DNA of 5,192 nucleotides, taken from assembly GCA_003225655.1 (NCBI GenBank), contig QIAW01000030.1, positions 1 through 5,192 on the forward strand, in the 5' to 3' direction. Made by a program: the position numbers and the translations under genes. Origin of the DNA: Acidobacteriota bacterium. Its GTDB lineage: Bacteria > Acidobacteriota > Terriglobia > Terriglobales > Acidobacteriaceae. Positions 1 through 4,370 of this stretch are shown in pieces. Numbering within the stretch: position 1 is the stretch's first letter; the number at the start of each line of letters is the position of its first letter. Under the pieces are notes generated by a model. It saw only the letters and a list, made by a program, of their open reading frames with translations, was not told where the DNA came from and searched no databases.

Positions 1-1737
1 CTGTCGGGAGACAAGATAATTGCCGGGCGGGAGGTCACCACCATCATCGGCCAGGGAGGCCTCATCGAAGCCCGTCATGGCGGCAAGACCTTTGCGCAAT
101 TGGCGGGCGCACTCTCATTGCGAAGCTTCGGCACCGACCTCAAGAGCAACGCGCTCTGGCAGTCGTTCACGCCGGAAGAGCAGACGCAGTGGCGTTCGTT
201 GCTCGACCCAGGGCGTTTTTATGACAAGAAGACGCGGCACGTCATTAATCTTCCGGAGAATTACTTCGGTGTGGCGGCGCGCATTGCTGCCATGGATTAC
301 CAGATGGGAATCACCACCGACCGCGACTTTGTGAATGACGTGGTCGACCGCGCCGCCGAACAGTTCACCAAGGGCGCTCTTTATTCCGATGACAGCATTC
401 CCACCGGCCGCTATGACCGCTATTCCAATGAATACGCGCGCTTCGTCTACGATGCGGCAGAAGACCTTGGGCGCGAGGACCTGATGAAGGCGATGGAACC
501 CACGCTGAAGGCGCAGATGCGCACCTGGTGGGACCTGATTTCACCCGATGGCTACGGATACCCATGGGGTCGCAGCCTGGGAGTCATCAGCTACATCGAC
601 ACCATGGAGATCGTTGGCTTTTTGGCCCGGCATCCACAGTTTCGTCCGGCACCCATGCCGCAACTGGCCGGCGCTTACTATTCGGCTTGGCAGTGGCTGA
701 AAAATGACTTTCAACCCGAGCGCCACCTGCTGAATGTGTTTGGTTTTGGCCGGGGAAACTACACCTATATCACGCCGGAAAGGGAGTGGCAGCAGACGAC
801 GGCGTTCTTCGGAAAGATGGCGGGCGCGCAAGCGTCGTTCATGAAGGCCATGAACGATGAGCATATTGTTTCGTTCCCGGCGCGTCCGACTCTGCCTGAG
901 GTAGCGCGCTTCGAATACTTCCGCAAGGGCGAGCGACCGGCAGGGGTGTGGCTGGTGCGCCGCGGGCAACTGCGCTTTGCGCTTCCCATTACCACCGGAC
1001 CAAGGCCGGGAGTCTCCGACTATCTGCCAGCACCCTACAGCCTGCCGGGATACGCGCCTCCGGTGGAGCAGCAGGTCCCTGCCCTGACGCCCTACCTGGA
1101 GCTGGAAGATGGCCGGGTAATCGTGGCCGGCGATGGCGCTGATGAGATTATCCCTTCAGCCGATGGGCTCAGCCTGCGCGCCGTGTGGAAGCGATGGGCA
1201 GTGCTCGGTACCAAGTCGGGAGAGGTCGTGGATCCAGGCATCACCGCGCAGGTAGATTGGAAGATCGAAGGAGATTCCCTGGTCCGCACCGAGCGAGTTT
1301 CGGTTACGAAAGCGACCGCCATCCGGCGCTTCTGGGTCATGGTGCCGACCACTGGCACGCATGATGCCACCCGGTTTCAAGACGGCCGCCGTGTTGACCG
1401 CTTCGACTCTGCTGAAGGCGCATTGGAGGTCATGGTCAAGCAGTCCGATTGGCCCATTCATGCAGAGCTCTACGCCACCGGCAACAGCGCTCTGGGCAAG
1501 GGCAGCCGCGGCCATGTTCCCTTCTATCTCAATCTGGAGGCCCGCAACACCACGATTACTCCGGAGAAGCCGATGTCGTGGACGCTGGTGCTGAGAGCTG
1601 TGCCGCTAGAAGCAGCTCCAAGCTCCAAAATGCAAGCTGCAAGCCCAAGGCAACGACGCTCAGAACAGTCCTCAGTCCTCAGGGAAAATGCGAAAGTGTT
1701 CCTCGACGGAACATTTTGGGAAGCTGTACCTTTTTAA
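1..1737 (+). CDS. DUF2264-like (alpha/alpha)6-barrel protein, 5' end missing
   Basis: The reading frame is open from base 1 to the TAA at 1735-1737 (578 codons seen), so the true start lies upstream of the window. Residues are counted from base 1. The N-terminal half is helical and resembles the (alpha/alpha)6 toroid of the DUF2264 type and distant polysaccharide lyase/heparinase relatives. It has an LPENYFGVAARIA helix near residues 83-95, a GRYDRYSNEY motif near 136-145 (compare the DG..DYY motif of DUF2264) and SPDGYGYPWGRSLG at 181-194 (compare the G..PFGRS motif). From about residue 295 to 535 the sequence is rich in beta-strand patterns (VWLVRRGQLRFALP, LVRTERVSV), which suggests a C-terminal beta-sandwich. 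A role in carbohydrate processing is only an inference from the fold; no catalytic residues can be named. No ribosome binding site or signal peptide is visible because the start is missing. The last 40 or so residues are low-complexity and probably not part of the fold. Confidence 0.72.
   Translation: MSGDKIIAGREVTTIIGQGGLIEARHGGKTFAQLAGALSLRSFGTDLKSNALWQSFTPEEQTQWRSLLDPGRFYDKKTRHVINLPENYFGVAARIAAMDYQMGITTDRDFVNDVVDRAAEQFTKGALYSDDSIPTGRYDRYSNEYARFVYDAAEDLGREDLMKAMEPTLKAQMRTWWDLISPDGYGYPWGRSLGVISYIDTMEIVGFLARHPQFRPAPMPQLAGAYYSAWQWLKNDFQPERHLLNVFGFGRGNYTYITPEREWQQTTAFFGKMAGAQASFMKAMNDEHIVSFPARPTLPEVARFEYFRKGERPAGVWLVRRGQLRFALPITTGPRPGVSDYLPAPYSLPGYAPPVEQQVPALTPYLELEDGRVIVAGDGADEIIPSADGLSLRAVWKRWAVLGTKSGEVVDPGITAQVDWKIEGDSLVRTERVSVTKATAIRRFWVMVPTTGTHDATRFQDGRRVDRFDSAEGALEVMVKQSDWPIHAELYATGNSALGKGSRGHVPFYLNLEARNTTITPEKPMSWTLVLRAVPLEAAPSSKMQAASPRQRRSEQSSVLRENAKVFLDGTFWEAVPF
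1612..1685 (+). repeat. Low-complexity degenerate tandem motifs in the 3' tail of the first gene
   Basis: The stretch holds two AGCTCCA units (1614-1627), then GCAAGCTGCAAGC (1632-1644), and a tandem AGTCCTC pair around 1667-1680. Short slipped repeats of this kind are more typical of intergenic DNA than of protein-coding DNA. Here they encode the tail after the last recognisable strand (SWTLVLRAVPLEA), giving a Ser/Gln/Arg-rich sequence. The gene may once have ended near 1610, with the present stop reached by reading into intergenic repeat DNA. Confidence 0.45.
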
Positions 1738-1760
1738 ATCTTGCTGTATCTTGTTTCTGC

Positions 1761-1914
1761 TATGCCCCAGCGCCGGAGGCGCGGCATGAGTTAGCCCATC
1801 GCGGCAGCGGTGGGTAAGCTTGGAAATAAAGCGCCAGCCCTGGAGGGGCGACCCTATAAAACCCTCATTCCCCGGTCTGAAAGGCCAGGGCTCCTACCTG
1901 GCGCCGCAAGCGGC
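1761..1914. repeat. Interspersed palindromic intergenic repeat (several hairpins in a row)
   Basis: Four inverted repeats follow each other. In the first, ATGCC (1762-1766) pairs with GGCAT (1783-1787) around GCGCC/GGCGC (1770-1774/1778-1782), with a 3-nt bulge. In the second, CCCATCGC (1795-1802) pairs with GCGGTGGG (1807-1814) around GGCA, extended outward by TTA/TAA. In the third, GCCC (1837-1840) pairs with GGGC (1846-1849). In the fourth, GCCAGG (1884-1889) pairs with CCTGGC (1897-1902), followed directly by GCCGC/GCGGC (1903-1914). The order (GCGCCGGAGGCGC, then TTAGCCCA-stem-TGGGTAA, then CCCTGGAGGGGCGACC) looks to me like an intergenic repeat type scattered in Acidobacteriota and some other phyla; only one copy is in this window. 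There is no gene between 1738 and 1969. Confidence 0.55.
1884..1914 (-). terminator. Possible terminator hairpins downstream of the tRNA pair
   Basis: On the minus strand, about 55 nt after tRNA-Pro, come a GCCGC/GCGGC hairpin and a 6-bp hairpin GCCAGG/CCTGGC with a 7-nt loop, followed by CTTTCAG. The U-tract is short, so this would be a weak intrinsic terminator. The same hairpins also belong to the palindromic repeat cluster, so their placement may be accidental. Confidence 0.25.
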
Positions 1915-1969
1915 ACAATCGAGAAAGCGATCAACAAAGCTTTGCTTTTCCTAAAGATCACACTAAATT

Positions 1970-2044
1970 TGGTCGGGGCACCGGGATTTGAACCCGAACC
2001 ACGTGCTCCCAAGGCACGGATGCCAGCCCTTACACAATACCCCG
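1970..2044 (-). tRNA. tRNA-Pro (anticodon TGG)
   Basis: Reading the minus strand from 2044, the cloverleaf folds well. The acceptor stem CGGGGTA/TGCCCCG has 7 bp with one G-T. The D-stem is GTGT/GCAT with a GG-containing loop. The anticodon stem CGTGC/GCACG is perfect around the loop CTTGGGA, giving anticodon TGG (Pro). The variable loop is 4 nt, and the T-stem TCGGG/CCCGG encloses TTCAAAT. C1 and discriminator A73 fit bacterial tRNA-Pro. CCA is encoded (minus strand, 1972-1970). The gene starts only 3 nt after the CCA of tRNA-Phe, so both must come from one precursor. The D-stem is weak, with two wobble pairs. Confidence 0.93.
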
Positions 2045-2047
2045 CCA

Positions 2048-2122
2048 TGGTGGGGAGTGCGGCGCTCGAATCCGCGTCTCAGCCTTTTCAGGGCTGCGCT
2101 ACACCATCTCAGCTAACTCCCC
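2048..2122 (-). tRNA. tRNA-Phe (anticodon GAA), with an unusual T-stem
   Basis: Read on the minus strand from 2122: acceptor GGGGAGT/ACTCCCC (7 bp), D-stem GCTG/TAGC with a GG-containing loop, anticodon stem CAGCC/GGCTG around CTGAAAA (anticodon GAA, Phe), a 4-nt variable loop, then T-arm GCGGA-TTCGAGC-GCCGC. Discriminator A and CCA are encoded. The odd point is the base pair closing the T-loop: positions 53 and 61, G-C in almost all tRNAs, read A and G here, so the stem has only 4 pairs. The rest of the tRNA is intact, so it is either a functional but deviant tRNA, one beginning to decay, or carries a sequencing error. Confidence 0.88.
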
Positions 2123-2154
2123 AGACTCTGACTCATGACCCTCTATTGCAAGAT

Positions 2155-2222
2155 GAGGAGGGAACGCGCGGATACGGTGTGTTTCTTTTCCTGAGAAGTA
2201 ACCGTAGCCTTCACCACTCCTC
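2155..2222 (-). other. Long nested hairpin just upstream of the tRNA pair
   Basis: The outer arms GAGGAG (2155-2160) and CTCCTC (2217-2222) are perfectly complementary. Inside them TACGGT (2173-2178) pairs with ACCGTA (2201-2206). With one bulged base at 2179, this continues as TGTTTCT/AGAAGTA (2180-2186/2194-2200, including two G-T pairs) and closes a 7-nt loop. The inner stem is therefore 13 bp. On the minus strand it lies about 33 nt before tRNA-Phe and about 70 nt after the 63-codon ORF, so it could be a processing or leader structure of the same transcript. It does not fold as a tRNA. The rest of 2123-2290 shows no gene. Confidence 0.45.
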
Positions 2223-2290
2223 GAATGACGGCGAGGACGCAATCCGAACGAGCTTCAAAGACTCGCGGCCTGTCATTGAACACCCGGCAC

Positions 2291-2482
2291 TTACGCGTTG
2301 AGCAATATCGCCTTCAAACAGCGAATACACAATACCGCCGACTCGTGCACGTCCTGGCCGAGCCTTATGCGGTCGGTGCGCGCCCGATCGACCAATGCGC
2401 GGTGATCTCCGCCGCGGGTGCAGTCGATATCAGCCACAACCTCAACTTGAAATCCTTCAACTTCAATAACTTGAACGCTCAT
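2291..2482 (-). CDS. Hypothetical 63-aa protein with a CxxC motif
   Basis: I do not recognise this protein. Support for a real gene: ATG at 2482 is preceded by AAGG at 2494-2491 with 8-nt spacing, and an in-frame TGA lies two codons upstream, so no longer start exists. Third positions are GC-rich in the middle part. The predicted protein begins MSVQVIEVEGFQVEVVADID, likely beta-strands, then has a charged, Arg-rich middle (residues 22-40) and a C-terminal LCIRCLKAILL with a CxxC at 52-55. C21 and H27 could add further metal ligands, which is a guess. There is no membrane segment or signal peptide. It lies upstream of tRNA-Phe and tRNA-Pro on the same strand, about 50 nt after a terminator-like hairpin. 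Parts of the AT-rich first codons look less gene-like, so it remains tentative. Confidence 0.5.
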   Translation of the reverse strand: MSVQVIEVEGFQVEVVADIDCTRGGDHRALVDRARTDRIRLGQDVHESAVLCIRCLKAILLNA

Positions 2483-2497
2483 AGCTCACACCTTATG

Positions 2498-2530
2498 TAG
2501 TAGCGGGGAGAATCGAACTGAAATCCACCC
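2498..2530 (-). other. tRNA 3'-end-like fragment
   Basis: On the minus strand the string GTTCGATTC followed by TCCCCGCTAC resembles the T-loop and acceptor end of a tRNA (compare initiator tRNA-Met ends with CCCCGC). No matching 5' half, D-arm or anticodon arm is present: the expected position is taken by a terminator hairpin. The T-stem does not pair beyond two positions. It may be a remnant left by recombination at a tRNA gene, or chance. Confidence 0.2.
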
Positions 2531-2565
2531 CAAAACCAAAAGCCCCCGATTTTTGTCGGAGGCTT
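2531..2565 (-). terminator. Rho-independent terminator (minus strand)
   Basis: On the minus strand AAGCCTCCGA (2565-2556) pairs with TCGGGGGCTT (2549-2540): 10 bp, one G-U, loop CAAAAA. A broken T-tract (CTTTTGGTTTT) follows. On the plus strand the same pair is a C-A mismatch and there is no T-tract, so the hairpin is directed to minus-strand transcription. It lies between the predicted promoter near 2702-2730 and the 63-codon ORF. Confidence 0.7.
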
Positions 2566-2598
2566 AAGAGAAACCAGAAACTGTTGGATTAAGCCCCC
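2531..2598 (-). promoter_or_regulatory. Candidate attenuator: alternative antiterminator and terminator hairpins
   Basis: The 5' arm of the terminator can also pair with an earlier segment. GGGGGCTTAA (minus strand, 2598-2589) is complementary to TTAAGCCTCC (2567-2558) over 10 bp with one G-U and a 21-nt loop. This would sequester most of the terminator arm (2565-2556). The competing terminator helix has the same length. The upstream segment and the terminator 3' arm share CGGGGGCTT. Such mutually exclusive helices are the hallmark of transcription attenuation. No ligand-binding domain is recognised and no protein-binding site is known. Confidence 0.35.
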
Positions 2599-2599
2599 G

Positions 2600-2683
2600 T
2601 TACATGAACGTACCCTGCCCCGCACCTAGCCACATTTGTGTGGCCGGGGTTGGGAAGCTATCAGTATGGGGCTTGCGCATCAT
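2600..2683 (-). CDS. Possible 27-codon leader ORF
   Basis: ATG ATG at 2683 opens a 27-codon frame ending in TAA at 2600-2602, directly before the predicted antiterminator segment. It begins about 12 nt after the inferred transcription start, with no convincing ribosome binding site (only GAGAT upstream). It encodes three Pro and two Phe codons among 27, plus one Trp; the downstream tRNAs are Phe and Pro, but there is no codon run as in classical amino-acid leader peptides. A strong hairpin lies inside it (2618-2649). It may equally be non-coding leader RNA. Confidence 0.2.
   Translation of the reverse strand: MMRKPHTDSFPTPATQMWLGAGQGTFM
2618..2649 (-). other. Stable bulged hairpin in the predicted leader
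   Basis: CCCCG (2618-2622) pairs with CGGGG (2645-2649), and GCCACA (2629-2634) with TGTGGC (2639-2644), around a 4-nt loop, with a 6-nt bulge (2623-2628) on one side. The fold is 11 bp with perfect pairs. It sits between the predicted promoter and the attenuator and could be a pausing or ligand-sensing element of the same transcript. No known riboswitch class is recognised. Confidence 0.4.
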
Positions 2684-2701
2684 TGCTGAATCTCAGTTCT
2701 C

Positions 2702-2730
2702 ACTGTGCCATCAATTTGGAAACCTGTCAA
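2702..2730 (-). promoter_or_regulatory. Candidate sigma-70 promoter driving the minus-strand tRNA/small-ORF unit
   Basis: The minus strand has a perfect -35 TTGACA (2730-2725), a 17-nt spacer and CACAGT as a -10 (2707-2702). CACAGT matches only three of six consensus bases but is preceded by TGG, which makes an extended -10 (TGn). Transcription would start near 2695 and run toward the attenuator, the 63-codon ORF and the tRNAs. No better promoter is visible between the ORF and tRNA-Phe. Confidence 0.35.
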
Positions 2731-2770
2731 ATCTTCTGCCACAATCTTCTGCCTCACGATGTGATATCAC
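2728..2770. promoter_or_regulatory. Direct repeats and a palindrome upstream of the candidate promoter
   Basis: AATCTTCTGCC occurs twice, at 2730-2740 and 2743-2753, with a 13-bp period. On the minus strand this reads GGCAGAAGATT twice, the second copy running into the TTGACA -35. A perfect 10-bp palindrome GTGATATCAC follows at 2761-2770. Paired direct repeats abutting a -35 are typical of activator (response-regulator) binding sites. No specific regulator can be named. Confidence 0.35.
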
Positions 2771-3018
2771 TTCGTCAATCTTCACAAGTTGCAGGGCACA
2801 ATTGTTCCGAAGTGTGTCTGGCATTCAAGAATGCGGGCATTGCCCTTTAGGTCTTTGAAAATTTTCGATCCGCGGAGTCGTGAAGGTCTGCTGCCAAACG
2901 ATAATGATTTTGCAGCTTGGAGTTGGGAACTGCCCCTTTATTGCTTTCAGCTAGGGTCGTCGTGGACATCGATTTTAGCCAATGATTATGCGGCTCAAAC
3001 GCTCTTTGCAGGCCCTTC
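2771..3018. other. Gene-free stretch with small palindromes
   Basis: No frame here has a convincing start, ribosome binding site or recognisable protein. Visible elements are an ACAATTGT palindrome near 2799, an inverted repeat GCATTC-AA-GAATGC at 2821-2834, and the palindrome GAAAATTTTC at 2857-2866. I see no promoter clearly linked to any of them. Confidence 0.5.
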
Positions 3019-3131
3019 ACCCCTAGCAGCAAGGGGGTAGGGGGGATTGATTGGGCTGATAAACGCAATCCGGCAGAAGCGCTCTCTCAACGCTTCTGCC
3101 GGATGAAGCAGGGGGTAGGGTTTCGGGGGTA
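3019..3131. repeat. G-rich GGGGGTA repeats flanking a hairpin
   Basis: GGGGGTA occurs three times (3033-3039, 3111-3117, 3125-3131), the first two inside an identical 11-mer AGGGGGTAGGG (3032-3042 and 3110-3120). The first copy is also the 3' arm of a small hairpin ACCCC/GGGGT around 3019-3038. The two copies bracket a perfect 14-bp inverted repeat. GGGGGTA strings seem common between acidobacterial genes, so this may be a dispersed element; the dense G-runs could also form G-quadruplexes. Confidence 0.45.
3068..3104 (-). terminator. Perfect 14-bp inverted repeat, probable terminator of the beta-propeller gene
   Basis: ATCCGGCAGAAGCG (3068-3081) and its exact reverse complement (3091-3104) flank a 9-nt loop. 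The hairpin starts 75 nt after the stop codon of the minus-strand gene ending at 3179. On the minus strand it is followed by TGCGTTTATC, a poor U-tract, so termination may be inefficient or need help. On the plus strand G-rich sequence follows, which argues against a plus-strand terminator. Confidence 0.5.
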
Positions 3132-3178
3132 CTTGCGTTAACAACGTTCGTACATCTTGGTGTAATGCTTAGGGCCGC

Positions 3179-4093
3179 TTACGAGATCGCGTCCACGCAC
3201 GCCAGCCAGCGGGAATTTCCGGCGTAGTGGATATCGATGTGGTGCATGCCGAAGCCGTTCCATCCATTTCCAGTGGCCCCAAGGATAGGACTCTCCGGCG
3301 CCTCTTCCTCACGGTATGTCGTGGGTGTGAGCTCGGTGATACGAAAAGCCCGCACCTGCTTGCCATAGGTGGGGTAACAATCCTGTGTAAAACGGATAAG
3401 GCCGCCATTCCAGGGCAGCACTCTTCCGCCGGGACGCGCAATGCGATTGTTGCCGGAGACGACCGGGCTGCGGGGATGCTGCACCCACTTTCCCGTCGGG
3501 CTATCGGAATAGTACAGGCAGAGCACGTCGTGCTGGGTCGAGGGACAGGCAAACATCCACCATCTTTTTTGGAAAAAGAAGACCGAAGGGTCGGCATATT
3601 TGCCTTCGGTGAGATTTCTTACGAACTCCCATTGGCGGGGGAAGGCCACAGCGCGATACAGCCGGATTGCGCCAGCCTGCGCGGTCTCTGGAATCATGTA
3701 GAAATCATCATTCCAGCGGAACACACAGGGAAATGACATGCCAAAGGATTCGTGCAACACAATCTGCTGATACTGCCACGAGAGGCCGTTCCGGCTGGTT
3801 GCCAGGCCGATTTCGCCGCAGCGTGTGGCAGCATTCATGACCTGGAAAAACATATACCAGGAACTTCCCGACTGCAGCATGAAGGGATCGGCAACGTACT
3901 GCGCGGGAATGTCTTTGACGTCCCATGCCGTCAGTACAGGATTGATAATTTTCGGCAAAGGGGCAAGCTGCAGGGGAGAGCGGCCCGCATAGATGCCAAT
4001 CGACCACGATCCGGGTTCCAGCTTCCTGGATCGACCAACCTGCACTGGAGCTTGGCTCGAGCTTAGTTTCTCAAGGCTGCGTGCGTACTGCAT
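3179..4093 (-). CDS. GINT1 N-terminal-like / GH43-type beta-propeller protein
   Basis: This 304-aa protein resembles the N-terminal domain of glucosamine inositolphosphorylceramide transferase family proteins, a five-bladed GH43/GH32-like beta-propeller. In bacteria that domain occurs alone or fused to formyltransferase-like modules. Visible family features in order: WSIGIY (30-35), NPVLT (51-55), VADPF (67-71) with the blade-start Asp of GH43-like folds, WYMFF (79-83), GEIGLATS (93-100), FYMIPET (121-127), ADPSVF (147-152), WWMFA (158-162), RPGGRVL (200-206) and HHIDIH (274-279). Repeated ADP and W-x-M-F patterns mark successive blades. The length matches a lone propeller domain with no attached transferase. 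ATG 4093 is preceded by AAGAGGG with about 6-nt spacing. No signal peptide is seen; the first 25 or so residues are not conserved-looking. A role in glycan or glycolipid metabolism is likely, but substrate and catalysis are unknown. It stands alone, divergent from the sigma gene. Confidence 0.75.
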   Translation of the reverse strand: MQYARSLEKLSSSQAPVQVGRSRKLEPGSWSIGIYAGRSPLQLAPLPKIINPVLTAWDVKDIPAQYVADPFMLQSGSSWYMFFQVMNAATRCGEIGLATSRNGLSWQYQQIVLHESFGMSFPCVFRWNDDFYMIPETAQAGAIRLYRAVAFPRQWEFVRNLTEGKYADPSVFFFQKRWWMFACPSTQHDVLCLYYSDSPTGKWVQHPRSPVVSGNNRIARPGGRVLPWNGGLIRFTQDCYPTYGKQVRAFRITELTPTTYREEEAPESPILGATGNGWNGFGMHHIDIHYAGNSRWLACVDAIS

Positions 4094-4127
4094 ATTTCCC
4101 TCTTAAGTCTCTTGCTTAAATTCCATT

Positions 4128-4169
4128 CGCCCCAGAGCGGTGAGGTTGAAAGGAAGCAAGCTTGGGGCG
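4128..4169. promoter_or_regulatory. Inverted repeat CGCCCCA/TGGGGCG upstream of the beta-propeller gene
   Basis: CGCCCCA (4128-4134) and TGGGGCG (4163-4169) are perfectly complementary and separated by 28 nt. They lie 35-76 nt before the start of the minus-strand gene, where an operator or 5'-leader hairpin could act. No good -35/-10 pair is visible nearby, so the promoter of that gene remains unassigned. Confidence 0.25.
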
Positions 4170-4279
4170 CTTCTTTGAGGGGATAAGAGGCTTTCCCAGT
4201 GAACTAATGTCTAAACAACGCTTTAGATTTCGGGGGGCTAACTATGTAAATATCCCGTGCGCAAAAGTATGTCAACGGA

Positions 4280-4339
4280 TTTCGAGAGGTTATGGCGACC
4301 TCTGTTGGCTAGGGTTTCGAGAGCTCTATGGGGCTCTGT
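4280..4339. repeat. Two tandem imperfect hairpin repeats with a compensatory change
   Basis: TTTCGAGAG begins both units, at 4280 and 4315, and both end in CTCTGT. Unit 1 folds as AGAGGT (4285-4290)/ACCTCT (4298-4303) with a 7-nt loop containing TATGG. Unit 2 folds as AGAGC (4320-4324)/GCTCT (4333-4337) with an 8-nt loop also containing TATGG. After the shared AGAG, unit 1 has a G-C pair where unit 2 has C-G, so the stem is preserved while the sequence differs. A TATAAA sequence follows at 4339. It may be a small structured RNA or a paired operator. Confidence 0.45.
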
Positions 4340-4370
4340 ATAAACTATAGAAAACAATAGACTTATCTCT

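Noticed and set aside
1761..1914. CRISPR array
   Set aside because: The hairpins differ from one another and are not regularly spaced identical repeats.
1810..2301. Long plus-strand frame of 163 codons
   Set aside because: It runs antisense through both tRNA genes; the GAPGFEPEPRAP-like peptide is the usual artefact of translating the opposite strand of a tRNA. The rest falls in palindromic repeat DNA.
2229..2312. Possible third tRNA on the minus strand (GGCGA/TCGCC ends, TTCGGAT loop)
   Set aside because: Only five acceptor pairs form, the T-loop lacks A58, the T-stem and anticodon stem do not pair, and the end is TCA rather than CCA. It also overlaps the 63-codon ORF.
2225..2500. Plus-strand frame of 91 codons opposite the small ORF
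   Set aside because: No ribosome binding site, unlikely composition, and the minus-strand frame has a better start signal.
2604..2858. Overlapping plus-strand frames of 84 and 70 codons
   Set aside because: No ribosome binding site or protein-like pattern; the region is better explained as regulatory DNA and leader RNA.
2531..3180. tmRNA, RNase P RNA or 6S RNA in the large gap
   Set aside because: No tmRNA ends or tag frame, no RNase P conserved core motifs, and no long bubble-like 6S fold were seen on either strand.
3227..3736. Plus-strand frame of 169 codons opposite the beta-propeller gene
   Set aside because: It is a shadow: the minus-strand frame has recognisable family motifs and a ribosome binding site.
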